A stretch of DNA of 64,000 nucleotides from Allobosea sp. Tri-44 (GTDB taxonomy: Bacteria > Pseudomonadota > Alphaproteobacteria > Rhizobiales > Beijerinckiaceae): positions 248,001 to 312,000 of the forward strand of contig NZ_NBDP01000003.1 of the NCBI RefSeq assembly GCF_004123845.1, read 5' to 3'. Made by a program: the position numbers and the translations under genes. Below are positions 43,629 through 51,981 of this stretch, one piece after another. Each line of letters begins with the position of its first letter. The stretch's first letter is position 1. Under the pieces are notes generated by a model. It was not told where the DNA came from, made no database searches, and was given only the letters and a program-made list of their open reading frames with translations.

Positions 43629-44518
43629 TCGATCTGTCGGCGCAGGAAGCCCTCCCATGTCCAACCGACCTCCTCTGCCGCTCGGACGATGCCGACGCCA
43701 ACGCCGAGATTGGGATTTGGATTGATGTCGAGGACGAACGGCCGATTGGAAGCATCGAGCCTGATGTCGACTGTAAGGTAGCCGCGCGCACCGACGGCCC
43801 GCCAGGCTGCAACCGCCACTGCGAAGATGCGGTTGCGCAATTCTGATTCAAGTGTCGAATAGCAGTAGGGCGAGTCGAGAAACTCCTGACTGCCTTCCTC
43901 CCACTTCGAAACATAGGTGCTCAGGCGCAGCCCGTTTAGAAACCGTGTCTCGCAATAGGAGAGGTTGTCGGGCTCGTCTCGGCCCCATAGCGCGACCATG
44001 AATTCGCGCCCGGGAATGAACGCTTCGATGACGGCCCGGCCGGGGAGCCTTGCGAGTGCACAGGCCATCTGCGTTTCGGTCTCACACACTGAATCGAGGT
44101 CGATGTGGACCGATGCATCCTCATCCGCCGGCTTGACGATGCAAGGGAAAACGCCGTTGGGCGGCACCGGGATACCAGTTTCCGTTAGGACGGCCCGGGT
44201 CCTGTCCTTGCGGCGGCACAAGGCAAGGGTCTCGCTGCCGCAACCGGTGAAGCGCACGCCAAGCCATTCCAGGACAGCGGCGGCATGAGCCTCCAAATCC
44301 GAACGCCCGAGCGGCGCCTCACAGAGGTTGAATACAACGGCGGGACGATGGGACGCCACCGCTTCGACGATCTCGCTCACCTCCCCCCGAACGCCCACAA
44401 CGCGCGCCTCCGGGATCGCCTCGGCAATGGCCGCCGCCGTCTCGCTGAGGTCGAACTCATAGGGCGAGCGCTCCGGTGGGCCGGCGGGCGGCAAAGTGTG
44501 GAGCACAAGCACCGTCAT
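43619..44518 (-). CDS. ATP-grasp ligase 1 (D-Ala-D-Ala-ligase-like)
   Basis: The protein has 299 residues. ATP-grasp features: an N-terminal domain with VVFNLCEAPLGRSDLEAHAA, FPCIVKPADEDASVHI with the ATP-binding Lys, VIEAFIPGREFMVAL, and the Mg-binding YLTVDIRLDASNRPFVLDINPNPNL. Compared with genuine Ddl it is short and lacks the usual serine-loop consensus. It probably joins a carboxylate to an amine. First gene of the minus-strand trio with GNAT and the Cys-cluster protein; divergent from ATP-grasp 2. The ATG at 44518 gives the natural N terminus MTVLVLHTLPP. Confidence 0.82.
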   Translation of the reverse strand: MTVLVLHTLPPAGPPERSPYEFDLSETAAAIAEAIPEARVVGVRGEVSEIVEAVASHRPAVVFNLCEAPLGRSDLEAHAAAVLEWLGVRFTGCGSETLALCRRKDRTRAVLTETGIPVPPNGVFPCIVKPADEDASVHIDLDSVCETETQMACALARLPGRAVIEAFIPGREFMVALWGRDEPDNLSYCETRFLNGLRLSTYVSKWEEGSQEFLDSPYCYSTLESELRNRIFAVAVAAWRAVGARGYLTVDIRLDASNRPFVLDINPNPNLGVGVGIVRAAEEVGWTWEGFLRRQIEWA

Positions 44519-44803
44519 CGCGTGAAGCAGCCATATAGTCGGCTTCGGCACAAGGGGTGAAGGTCTGCTTAACCAGTCGCAGCGCGGCCAAGATCCCAGT
44601 GCGCTTCGACACGGTCCGCCCCGCTTGATCTCGACCCGTGGATACATGATCGTGTCATTACGAGCGTGAACCGTTGGTCAGCTCAAAGGCCAAGCCATGA
44701 AGATCACTTCGACCGCCGGTCGGCGCCCGAGCCTCACGATGTTCCCGTCGCAGGCGTGCGCAGCGCAGCTTGGCGAGACCGGTGCTTTTCTAGGTTCGTT
44801 TTG
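44519..44803. other. Divergent intergenic region between the two ATP-grasp genes
   Basis: 285 bp that must hold the promoters of both arms. No clear inverted repeat was found. In-frame codons from a GTG at 44666 would extend ATP-grasp 2 by 46 residues, but they look unlike the family. Confidence 0.4.
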
Positions 44804-45805
44804 GTGAGAGTAGCGATCCTGCACAATCTGCGGCCCGAGCAGTCTGTCGGCGCATTTCCCGACGACATGTACGAGGAGTACGACACCAGCGATACCATTT
44901 CAGCAATCTGCGCCGCACTCGCTGATCTCGGCCTGACGCCGGTGCCTCTTGTCGCTGATCGGCAATTGCCTTGCAAACTGCAAGATGGGCAGTTCGACTT
45001 TGCCTTCAACATCGCCGAGGGCGCCGGCCGACGATGCCGCGAAGCAGTGGCAGCCGCCCTGTGCGAACTGCTCGAGATTCCGTTCACCGGCTCCGATGCG
45101 CTGACTTTGGCCGTGGCACAGGACAAAGCGGTTGCGCGTCGCATTGTTTCGCCGGAGGTACTTGTCGCGCCGGGCCGTCTGGTCGAGCCGGGTAGTTCGG
45201 ACATGAGCGATTTTCGACACTTGCGCTACCCGGTCATCGTCAAGCCGAACGACGAAGGCTCCAGCAAAGGTATTGGGCCGGGCGCGATCTGCGGTTCGCT
45301 CGAAGCGGCGTTGGAGCGGTGTCGTTGGCTTGGCGAGAACTATGGCGCACCGGCGCTCATCGAGGAGTTCCTTCCTGGCGTCGAGATCACCGTCGGCGTG
45401 TGCGGGAATGGATCGGAACGGCGAATTCTGGGGGTCATGGAAATCGCACCAGCCGACCCGGGGATGGACGGAAACCGTTTCATTTATGACGTCGGCACGA
45501 AGCGGGACTGGCGTCGCCGCGTACGCTACCATGTCCCGGCGCGCTTGCCCGCCCAGACCCTGTCGATAATAGAAGCAAGCGCGTTTGCTGCAGCGCGGCT
45601 CCTGGGTTGTCGCGATCTGGCTAGAATCGACTTCCGCCTCGATGAACACGGCGTGCCGCATTTCCTCGAATGCAATCCTCTACCAGGGCTCGATCCCGAG
45701 CAGGGTGACATCGTCATCATGTGTCGTGGCAGCGTGCCTTATGCAGAGCTTGTCCAAGGCATAATTTTGGACGCAGGCCGGCGGCTCGACATCCCCATCC
45801 GGTGA
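44804..45805 (+). CDS. ATP-grasp ligase 2 (D-Ala-D-Ala-ligase-like)
   Basis: The protein has 333 residues from GTG 44804 (VRVAILHNLRPEQ). ATP-grasp motifs: FDFAFNIAEGAGRRCREAVAAALCELLEIPFTGSD, YPVIVKPNDEGSSKGIGPG, ALIEEFLPGVEITVGVCG, and LARIDFRLDEHGVPHFLECNPLPGL with Mg ligands. It resembles ATP-grasp 1 in layout, suggesting an old duplication. It is followed 125 bp later by the SET-domain gene. It is probably an amide or peptide ligase of a small specialised pathway; it is not obviously the housekeeping Ddl, which normally lies among murein genes. Confidence 0.82.
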   Translation: MRVAILHNLRPEQSVGAFPDDMYEEYDTSDTISAICAALADLGLTPVPLVADRQLPCKLQDGQFDFAFNIAEGAGRRCREAVAAALCELLEIPFTGSDALTLAVAQDKAVARRIVSPEVLVAPGRLVEPGSSDMSDFRHLRYPVIVKPNDEGSSKGIGPGAICGSLEAALERCRWLGENYGAPALIEEFLPGVEITVGVCGNGSERRILGVMEIAPADPGMDGNRFIYDVGTKRDWRRRVRYHVPARLPAQTLSIIEASAFAAARLLGCRDLARIDFRLDEHGVPHFLECNPLPGLDPEQGDIVIMCRGSVPYAELVQGIILDAGRRLDIPIR

Positions 45806-45930
45806 GCACATCGATGATTTTGCGCCGCCTTCCGCCCTCGTAAGGGCGAGCCGCTAAGGAGCCCGAAAAAGAAGAGAAATCGCTGATGGCTTCACCGCCA
45901 ATCGGCAGGCGGCGAATATAGGAGCGGTTA

Positions 45931-46368
45931 ATGTCATCGCCACATGCAGTCGAAAATTCCGAGGAAGACAGAGAGTGGCCCAGCGAAATCGGCAACCCGG
46001 CCGGCACGGATACACACACCACCGAGTTCTCATTCGTTTTGCGTGCGAGCCCATATGGGGTCGGCGTCTTTGCCGCCCATCCCATTCGGAAAGGGACGAT
46101 TCTACGCCTCTACAACGAACTGGAAGGTGCTTCGGTCGCAAAGCGTGTTAGAGTCGAAGAAGTGCCTGGCGAATTCATAAAATACTGTATCCCCTGTCTT
46201 GAGCAAGGATGGGTCTCCCGGCCGATGGACTTTGGTAAAATGGATCTGGTCTGGTTCCTAAATCATGCCCATGACCCAAACGCAGCGCCTGACGGGGAAT
46301 ATAAGTACACTGCCTTGCGCAACATCAAGGCTGGCGAAGAAATCATGATTGATTATGATACCCTCTAG
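45931..46368 (+). CDS. SET-domain protein (putative protein/peptide lysine methyltransferase)
   Basis: The protein has 145 residues. SET motifs are present: SPYGVGVFAAHPIRKGTIL (residues 39-57), FLNHAHDPNAAPD (N-H-x-x-x-P-N, about residues 109-121) and the closing LRNIKAGEEIMIDYDTL with the catalytic Tyr. No pre-SET or zinc domain is seen. It is a minimal enzyme expected to transfer methyl from SAM to a lysine. The ATG at 45931 follows AGGAGCGG. It follows ATP-grasp 2; its substrate may be a product of that ligase or a nearby protein. Confidence 0.82.
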   Translation: MSSPHAVENSEEDREWPSEIGNPAGTDTHTTEFSFVLRASPYGVGVFAAHPIRKGTILRLYNELEGASVAKRVRVEEVPGEFIKYCIPCLEQGWVSRPMDFGKMDLVWFLNHAHDPNAAPDGEYKYTALRNIKAGEEIMIDYDTL

Positions 46369-46620
46369 CAACTTATCAGATATCTGATCCGCCTCTGGCT
46401 ATGGACGGCGCTTCAATAGTCATTCGGTCCCAGATCGAATTAAGCTTTAAATTGGGACGCCGGGCCGAAGGAGAGTGTAACTTCCGCGGCCGGGCCGCCA
46501 GTGCGGCTAGAGCACCATATAGGGTGCGCGCACGGCAACACGTCGATTTTACGCTTTCTCGCCAGACGACTTCGCTGTAGCGTTGCGAGTTCTGAGATCG
46601 AGCAGACGGGGGGCGGCCCG

Positions 46621-46989
46621 ATGCCAATTTATGTTTCATTCAGTTTGCCGGTCGGCAGTTATTGCGAAGCAATCTCTGCGTCATTAGGGGCTTCAACATC
46701 TCCAACAGCGGGCGGGGTTCAGCGACTCGCCCAGGCGAGAGACTTATATTTTTCGAAACAACAGGATGAGCTGAGTCCGAAATTGTTTCTCGCCAGCGCG
46801 AAAGGTGCGCACTTCCCCTGGGTTTGGGTCGAGTTGTACAAGAAAGCCGCCGGCCTGCCCTATTTAACGTACAAGCTCACTGATGCTATTATTATGTCGT
46901 ACCAATTTTCGGCGTATCCCAGTAATGATATGAAGCAAACTGAAACTATTAGCCTGGATTTCGCAGATATAAAAGTAGAATATCGATAA
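46621..46989 (+). CDS. Orphan Hcp-like (type VI secretion tube family) protein
   Basis: The protein has 122 residues. The C-terminal two thirds match the Hcp beta-barrel pattern: SPKLFLASAKGAHFPWVWVELYKK, YLTYKLTDAIIMSYQFSA and TETISLDFADIKVEY. The N-terminal strand block (normally IFLKIDGIKGES-like) is replaced by MPIYVSFSLPVGSYCEAI, so the protein is shorter than typical 160-residue Hcp. The 3' half is visibly AT-richer than its neighbours. No other T6SS gene is in the window. It could be a stray structural gene, an effector-type Hcp, or a domesticated barrel. Confidence 0.68.
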   Translation: MPIYVSFSLPVGSYCEAISASLGASTSPTAGGVQRLAQARDLYFSKQQDELSPKLFLASAKGAHFPWVWVELYKKAAGLPYLTYKLTDAIIMSYQFSAYPSNDMKQTETISLDFADIKVEYR

Positions 46990-47554
46990 ATATTCACTAG
47001 CATTCCCTCTTGGAACAACGCGCGGACAGCCTGTATCTACCTCCCAACACTGGTTCATCTCAATGGCACCGCATGCCCCCGCGTCAGAGGGGTCCCGCTT
47101 GGATGCCGATCGCCCCGCCAACGCTGTTCTTATTCCACGCCGATGCGTAATGGATCGTGTCGCAGCGCATTCTCCGTACTGATGAGGGCAATGGCGGTCC
47201 AAGAAACATCGAACCGGTTGCGATCATCGTAACGCTGCTTTCAGGCCACGGCCTTGAGCGACTGGGCGCGTAGTGACGCTGCCCCCAGTAGCATCTCGGT
47301 CAGCGATGCCGAGGTGCTCGATTCCTTGAAGGCCTTGGGCACGGTCCGCCCGGGTGGCTGCAGCTTAATGGGACACTTTCAATATTCCTCAAGGGGTCGC
47401 CGACGGACTTCGGCTTCGCGACGCGGGAATGTCCGCTTGGAGGTGTTATTCCAATGTCTTCTCGTGGCGCGAGGCTGCCTCGAAGGACCCTGCCATGGCA
47501 AATGGCCGGAGTGGGTCGAGCGCGGACTTAGGGATATCGAAGCCCGCCACGCTC
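46990..47554. other. Gene-free interval between Hcp-like and TauE genes
   Basis: No supportable gene. A minus-strand scrap (about 47238-47360, ending SLRAQSLKAVA and a stop) reads openly but has no match I recognise. The motif GGAATGTCCGCTTGG near 47428 belongs to a scattered degenerate sequence. Confidence 0.4.
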
Positions 47555-48376
47555 CTAGCGACCGAAGGCGGCCCAGAGCATCGAGACACCCACGACCACC
47601 AGGAACACCGCGAAGATTTTCTTCAAGGTTCTGGCCTGGAGATTGTGCGCCAGCTTCGCGCCCAGCGGGGCTGTTAGGGTCGCCACGCCGCCGATCAGAA
47701 CCAAAGCGGGCAAGTTGATATAGCCGATACTCAAAGGGGGCAGGCCCGTAGTGTTCCAGCCGGAGATCAGGAATCCCAAGGTTCCGGCCAGCGCGATCGG
47801 GACCCCAATGGCAGCGCCAGTCCCGACGGCGGTATGCATCGGCAAACCAAATGCTGCCAGCGTCGGGACGCTGAGAGCACCGCCACCTGTTCCCATCAGC
47901 GCGCATAAATACCCGATGACCGCGGCGCATATCCGATGGGCTGTCGACGAGCCGTTCACACTGCTCATCAGGCGCTGCTGGAAGGGCAGAAAAATGTTGG
48001 CGGCGATGAAAAAGGCCATGAATCCCAATACCGCCTGAAGCACCTTCCCCGAAAAAATGCCTGCGGACAGTCCTCCGGCCAGCGTGGCCATGAAGATGAC
48101 CGGCGCCCAGAGCTTGAAGGTGGACATGTCCAGCGCTCCCTTCACGTAGTGAGACCGAGCGCTGGTGATGCCGATCGGTATGATGATGGCCAATGAGGTT
48201 GCAACGGCCACGTGCTGGCCTATGTCGCCACCGAACCCCATCGTGGCCAGAGCAAGGGCAAGTGCTGGAACGATGATGCCTCCGCCGCCAATACCCAGCA
48301 GGCCGGCGAGGATGCCCGATAGTGCTCCAGTCACGAGCAATCCCGCCGCGAACGGAAGAAGTTCCGAATGACCCAT
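47555..48376 (-). CDS. TauE/SafE family sulfite exporter-like membrane protein
   Basis: The protein has 273 residues with about 8 membrane helices. Two family repeats are visible: GALSGILAGLLGIGGGGIIVPALALAL and GYLCALMGTGGGALSVPTLAAFGLPMHTAVGTGAAIGVPIAL. Family members are permeases for sulfite, sulfoacetate or other organic anions. It is isolated, with no partner operon gene. Confidence 0.88.
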   Translation of the reverse strand: MGHSELLPFAAGLLVTGALSGILAGLLGIGGGGIIVPALALALATMGFGGDIGQHVAVATSLAIIIPIGITSARSHYVKGALDMSTFKLWAPVIFMATLAGGLSAGIFSGKVLQAVLGFMAFFIAANIFLPFQQRLMSSVNGSSTAHRICAAVIGYLCALMGTGGGALSVPTLAAFGLPMHTAVGTGAAIGVPIALAGTLGFLISGWNTTGLPPLSIGYINLPALVLIGGVATLTAPLGAKLAHNLQARTLKKIFAVFLVVVGVSMLWAAFGR

Positions 48377-48759
48377 TTCGATGGTCCCTGGCGCAATCGG
48401 CGGCGTCTGCCAGACGCATGAAATGGCTGTGCGCCAATGCGGTGTCTCTTAAGCGCCAGCGAGAGCGGTCAGCAATACCCTCGAAAGCCGGTCGATCGTA
48501 CCTCAACTGCATGAGGAACTGTCCAAATCTCGATATCGGCGCCTACGCGGATTCCGCGTGAAATGACAGAGTCTGCAACGGGTCGGAGGCAGATCTGGCG
48601 TCCACGAATGCGAACGTCCGGTTCCAGGCAATGAGCCAAAGTCCGCTCTTGGCATTTCAGTCAGGGAAGAGAGCTGCTCTGGCGCAATCCGCCCAAAGGG
48701 CAGGCGGCGCGCGTCCGCAAGAGGCCAAGCGAGCTGTCGACACCTGCGGAGGGCAGAGA
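48377..48759. other. Interval between TauE gene and repeat copy C
   Basis: No gene. A motif at 48607-48660 (AACGTCCGGTTCCAGG, AGTCCGCTCTTGGCATTTCA) is a degenerate copy of the short sequence also found near 17432, 28995, 42117 and 47428. Confidence 0.4.
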
Positions 48760-49195
48760 GCCGTCGCGTCTGCGAGGGAGGGAAGGGGACTTCTCTGCTC
48801 TCCGAATGGGGCCCGTGAAGCTGGCCTTGTACATTCGCGTTTTGCCATCCGTCGGGCAGCAGGTTGCCAGGTCGGAATGCGTTCGTAAGCGCCTGGTTTC
48901 AGAGGGGATTTAAATCGAAGGGTGATTCATCGTGATTCACAATGCCCGTGGGGGGCCGAGCGGGATTTTGTGGACCAGTATATAAAAAGGCCAAATCTTG
49001 TTGTTTTTCAACTATCTGTTCAAAATGTAAATTTAACAAGGGTCGCTAATTGGTATATGTCGAGCGTTACTGCTTGTGACAAATACTCAATAATCAGGTT
49101 TGAGCTGCCGTAATACTCGACAATCCTGCTGGATCACGGATTCCGCATCGTGAAGCCCGTCATATCTTATTGGCCAGAGATGAACAGCCCGCCAG
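48760..49195. repeat. Dispersed repeat, copy C (longest)
   Basis: About 435 bp. It contains all blocks shared by copies A and B: GGAAGGGGACTTCT, CATTCGCGTTTTGCC, CCGTCGGGCAGCAGG, GGTGATTCATCGTGATTCA, TTGTGGACCAGTATAT, CGCTAATTGGTATATGT, GATCACGGATTCCGCATCGT and GTCATATCTTATTGG, ending in GAACAGCC. The AT-rich core contrasts with the GC-rich flanks. Confidence 0.78.
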
Positions 49196-49307
49196 CGCCC
49201 GGTCGTCACCACCTCTTCGCTTTTCTCGACGCTGGTATGGCCTTACGTCGAAAAGCGGACAACGGTTGCGTAGATCGGTCTTTCCCGGGAGCGCTGGGTG
49301 GCTCTCG

Positions 49308-50531
49308 TCAGGCGGCGAATTCGGAACTGCTCGCGTCTCGCACCGTCGTCAGCGCATCGAATGCGTGGATCCAGCCGAAATCGTCCGGGAACCTCGACAC
49401 CCGCCGATCGCGATCCGCCAAGGCCGAGCTTTCGTCGGGGAGGTGCAGCAGGTCGTTCGTCGCGCGCGAGCTGAGCTGAATGATCCTCGTTCGCGACCGC
49501 CGAAGCCGCTGATAGCGCGACATCATGGCTTCGATCTCATCCCGCCGCGTCGACGTCAGCATTTCGGCGAGCGTGATCGCATCTTCGATGGTCGTGTTGG
49601 CACCTTGGCCATGGTGCGGCCCCATTGCATGGGCGGCATCGCCGAGCAGAACCGCACGGCCTCGCCACCACTGTCGCAGTGGCCGTACCGTGAATAGCGC
49701 CCATCGCACGCGATGCTCGACCGCGGCAACCATTTCAGTGACGGCCGGGTGCCAACCCTTAAATGGCGCCAGAGCGGTCGATGGCTCGACAGGAGCCTGC
49801 CAGCCCTCATGCGACCATGTCTTGGGACCTTCGACGACAGCGAAGAAGTTCACATCCTGAGCCCGTTCGCCGATCGCATAATGTAGCAGATGAGCGCCGG
49901 GGCCCATCCAGAACTGGATGGCCTGTGGGTCGGGAAGCGACGGCAATTGCTTGGCAGGCACAATGCCGCGAAATGCACTGGTTCCCGAGTAAATGGTCTC
50001 TTCTCCGCCGATCACATATCGGCGGACCAAGGAACGGACCCCGTCCGCGCCGATGACCAAATCTGCCTCTGCGATGCGGCCATTGGCGAAACTGAGGCTC
50101 ATGATCTGATCGTGCTCGGAGAGCTCGGTCAAGCGGTGGCCGAGTTGAAGACCCGCTCCCGCCAGCGCGCCGGACAAAATCCGCTGGAGGTCGGCGCGAT
50201 GAATTCCGAAATAGGGTGCTCCGAAACGCTTCTGATAAGCGAGATCATCGTGAACGGGGAAAGCTGCGATGCGATGCCCCTTCCGCCAGTCGCGATAGAT
50301 CAGTTCACTAGGCTCGGTTGAACAGCCGGCGATGAGGTCGAGCACGCCAAGACGACGCAGTTCCCGCGTCGCGTTGGCCGAGAGCGCCACCGCTGCCCCG
50401 ATTTCACTGAGTTCGGACGCCTGTTCGTAAACGGTCGCCTCAATGCCGCGCTGTCGCAATGCAAGCGCAAGCGTCAAGCCACCGATCCCTCCCCCGACAA
50501 TGGCAATCCGCAGGTTCCGGCTGTTCTTCAT
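49308..50531 (-). CDS. FAD-dependent aromatic monooxygenase (salicylate-hydroxylase-like)
   Basis: The protein has 407 residues of the group A flavoprotein monooxygenases. FAD motif IAIVGGGIGGLTLALALRQRG, the DG motif VIGADGVRSLVRR, and VLLGDAAHAMGPHHGQGANTTIEDA. It resembles salicylate 1-hydroxylase and 3-hydroxybenzoate 6-hydroxylase; which ring it acts on cannot be told. It lies 0.4 kb from catR, so salicylate to catechol would feed catA directly. That link is inference. Confidence 0.85.
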   Translation of the reverse strand: MKNSRNLRIAIVGGGIGGLTLALALRQRGIEATVYEQASELSEIGAAVALSANATRELRRLGVLDLIAGCSTEPSELIYRDWRKGHRIAAFPVHDDLAYQKRFGAPYFGIHRADLQRILSGALAGAGLQLGHRLTELSEHDQIMSLSFANGRIAEADLVIGADGVRSLVRRYVIGGEETIYSGTSAFRGIVPAKQLPSLPDPQAIQFWMGPGAHLLHYAIGERAQDVNFFAVVEGPKTWSHEGWQAPVEPSTALAPFKGWHPAVTEMVAAVEHRVRWALFTVRPLRQWWRGRAVLLGDAAHAMGPHHGQGANTTIEDAITLAEMLTSTRRDEIEAMMSRYQRLRRSRTRIIQLSSRATNDLLHLPDESSALADRDRRVSRFPDDFGWIHAFDALTTVRDASSSEFAA

Positions 50532-50955
50532 GGCTGTCTGCGCCTCGTTTTGACACTGCTCGTTACCGTGAAGAGCGGGCCCGGCGTCTCGATCCCACTA
50601 TGGGCCCTGAAGGCGATTTTTCTGGCGGGCCTGCTTGCCTTGCACCGTGGCGAGATGCCGAGATGGCGTTCGAGGATCCGTGAGGGCGCCTCTGCTATGC
50701 AGCAAGCTCGATGAGGAAGTCTGGTTGGGCCTGACACCTCTGTCCTGGCCGGGACGCCCGACATGACACCGGATTTCGGACCTCGTCGAGAGCACATTTC
50801 TGGCAGCTACGTTAGAAGACACTCGCGTCGAGCAACACAATTTTTTGAATCTATATTGATACCCAGACCGCATAATCAGCTCGTCCGGGCATTGAACCAG
50901 AAATCAACATCGTGCGCCCGGCAGCGAGATTTACTGCTTGGCCGGCGCCAAGGTG
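50532..50955. other. Interval between monooxygenase and catR
   Basis: 424 bp with no recognised gene. It holds the promoter of the monooxygenase gene (minus strand) and the 3' end region of catR. Confidence 0.4.
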
Positions 50956-51870
50956 TTACGTGTCGTTCTTGTTCTTGACCGACTGGTTCCACTCATCGAA
51001 TTCGCGCACCAGCTTGGTCAGCGCCGCGAGCAGAGCGGAATTGTCGTTCTTGCGGTGGCTCATGATGATCGGCGTCATCATGCGTGGTTCATCGAGATCG
51101 ATGTAACGGATATCGTCGCGGCCGAGGCGTCTTACCGAGGCCGGAACGAGGCAGACTCCGCCACCCGAGGCCACCAGGCCGAGCGCCGTCTGCACCTCCT
51201 TCGCCTCCATGCCGATGGTCGGCTCGACACCGGCATCGCGATAGAATGACAGGACCTGATCGGCATAGCTCGGCCGCGGCGTTTTCGGGTAGAGGATCAG
51301 CGGCTCGCCGGCGGTCTGCCTGAGCCTAATCTTGCCCTCGCTGGCCGCCAGCTTGTGGCCGAGCGGGACGGCGAGGCACAGTGTTTCCTCGCGAATGACC
51401 CGGCGCGTGATCCGCTCGTCGTCGAAACGCAGGCGGCCGAAGCCGACATCGATGCGGCCGTCCTTGAGCGCAGCGACCTGCTCCATTGTGGTCAGCTCGA
51501 CCAGTTGCACTTCCGCTCCCGGCGCGATGATGCGGAAGCGCCGGATCAACTCGGGCAGCGCGTCGTAGAGCGTCGAGGCGACGAAGCCGATATTGAACTG
51601 CAAAACCATGCCTTTGGAGATCCGCTGCGTCATCGCGCGCATCTCGTCGATCCGCTGCAGGATCTGGCGACTTTGCTCGAAAAGGTATCGACCCGGTTCG
51701 GTCAGGGTGATCGGGCGGCCCCGGTCCAGTAATCTGACGCCCAGTTCCTCCTCGAGCTGCTGGACCTGACGGCTCAGCGGCGGCTGGGCGATATTGAGCT
51801 TTTCTGCGGCGCGGCTGAACGAGCCTTCCGCCGCGACGGTGGTGAAGTAGCGCAGATGGCGCAGCTCCAT
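50956..51870 (-). CDS. catR: LysR family regulator, CatR/CatM/BenM-like
   Basis: The protein has 304 residues. The HTH is MELRHLRYFTTVAAEGSFSRAAEKLNIAQPPLSRQVQQLEEELGVRLL (residues 1-49), the near-invariant start of the CatR/CatM/BenM subfamily. The effector domain has FNIGFVASTLYDALPELIRRFR and ELTTMEQVAALKDGRIDVGFGRL. Muconate (and in BenM benzoate) is the usual inducer. It is divergent from catB with an exact ATAC-N7-GTAT site at 51896-51910. A similar site lies before the ABC operon at 58760. The ATG at 51870 is chosen. Confidence 0.92.
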   Translation of the reverse strand: MELRHLRYFTTVAAEGSFSRAAEKLNIAQPPLSRQVQQLEEELGVRLLDRGRPITLTEPGRYLFEQSRQILQRIDEMRAMTQRISKGMVLQFNIGFVASTLYDALPELIRRFRIIAPGAEVQLVELTTMEQVAALKDGRIDVGFGRLRFDDERITRRVIREETLCLAVPLGHKLAASEGKIRLRQTAGEPLILYPKTPRPSYADQVLSFYRDAGVEPTIGMEAKEVQTALGLVASGGGVCLVPASVRRLGRDDIRYIDLDEPRMMTPIIMSHRKNDNSALLAALTKLVREFDEWNQSVKNKNDT

Positions 51871-51895
51871 GCTCGTTTCCCCGGCGAGGCCGTCG

Positions 51896-51930
51896 ATACC
51901 TCCTGGGTATGAAAATAGACACAATCAATC
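51896..51930 (+). promoter_or_regulatory. CatM/BenM-type operator and promoter of catBCA-benABCD
   Basis: ATAC-CTCCTGG-GTAT (51896-51910) is an exact ATAC-N7-GTAT site, the known consensus for CatM/BenM. It is followed by GAAAATAGACACAATCAATC, which is nearly repeated at 58775-58794. It lies 71 bp before the catB GTG start (51982). Confidence 0.82.
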
Positions 51931-51981
51931 CTGTGCAGCAAGCGGGGCGAATTCTATCGTCGGTCCATCTCAGCAAGGGCC

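Noticed and set aside
44666-44803. N-terminal 46-residue extension of ATP-grasp 2
   Set aside because: The reading is Arg/Ser/His-rich without hydrophobic core; family similarity begins at VRVAILHNLRP.
46621-46989. Type VI secretion locus
   Set aside because: Only an Hcp-like gene is present; no TssB/C, ClpV, VgrG or membrane-complex gene occurs anywhere in the window.
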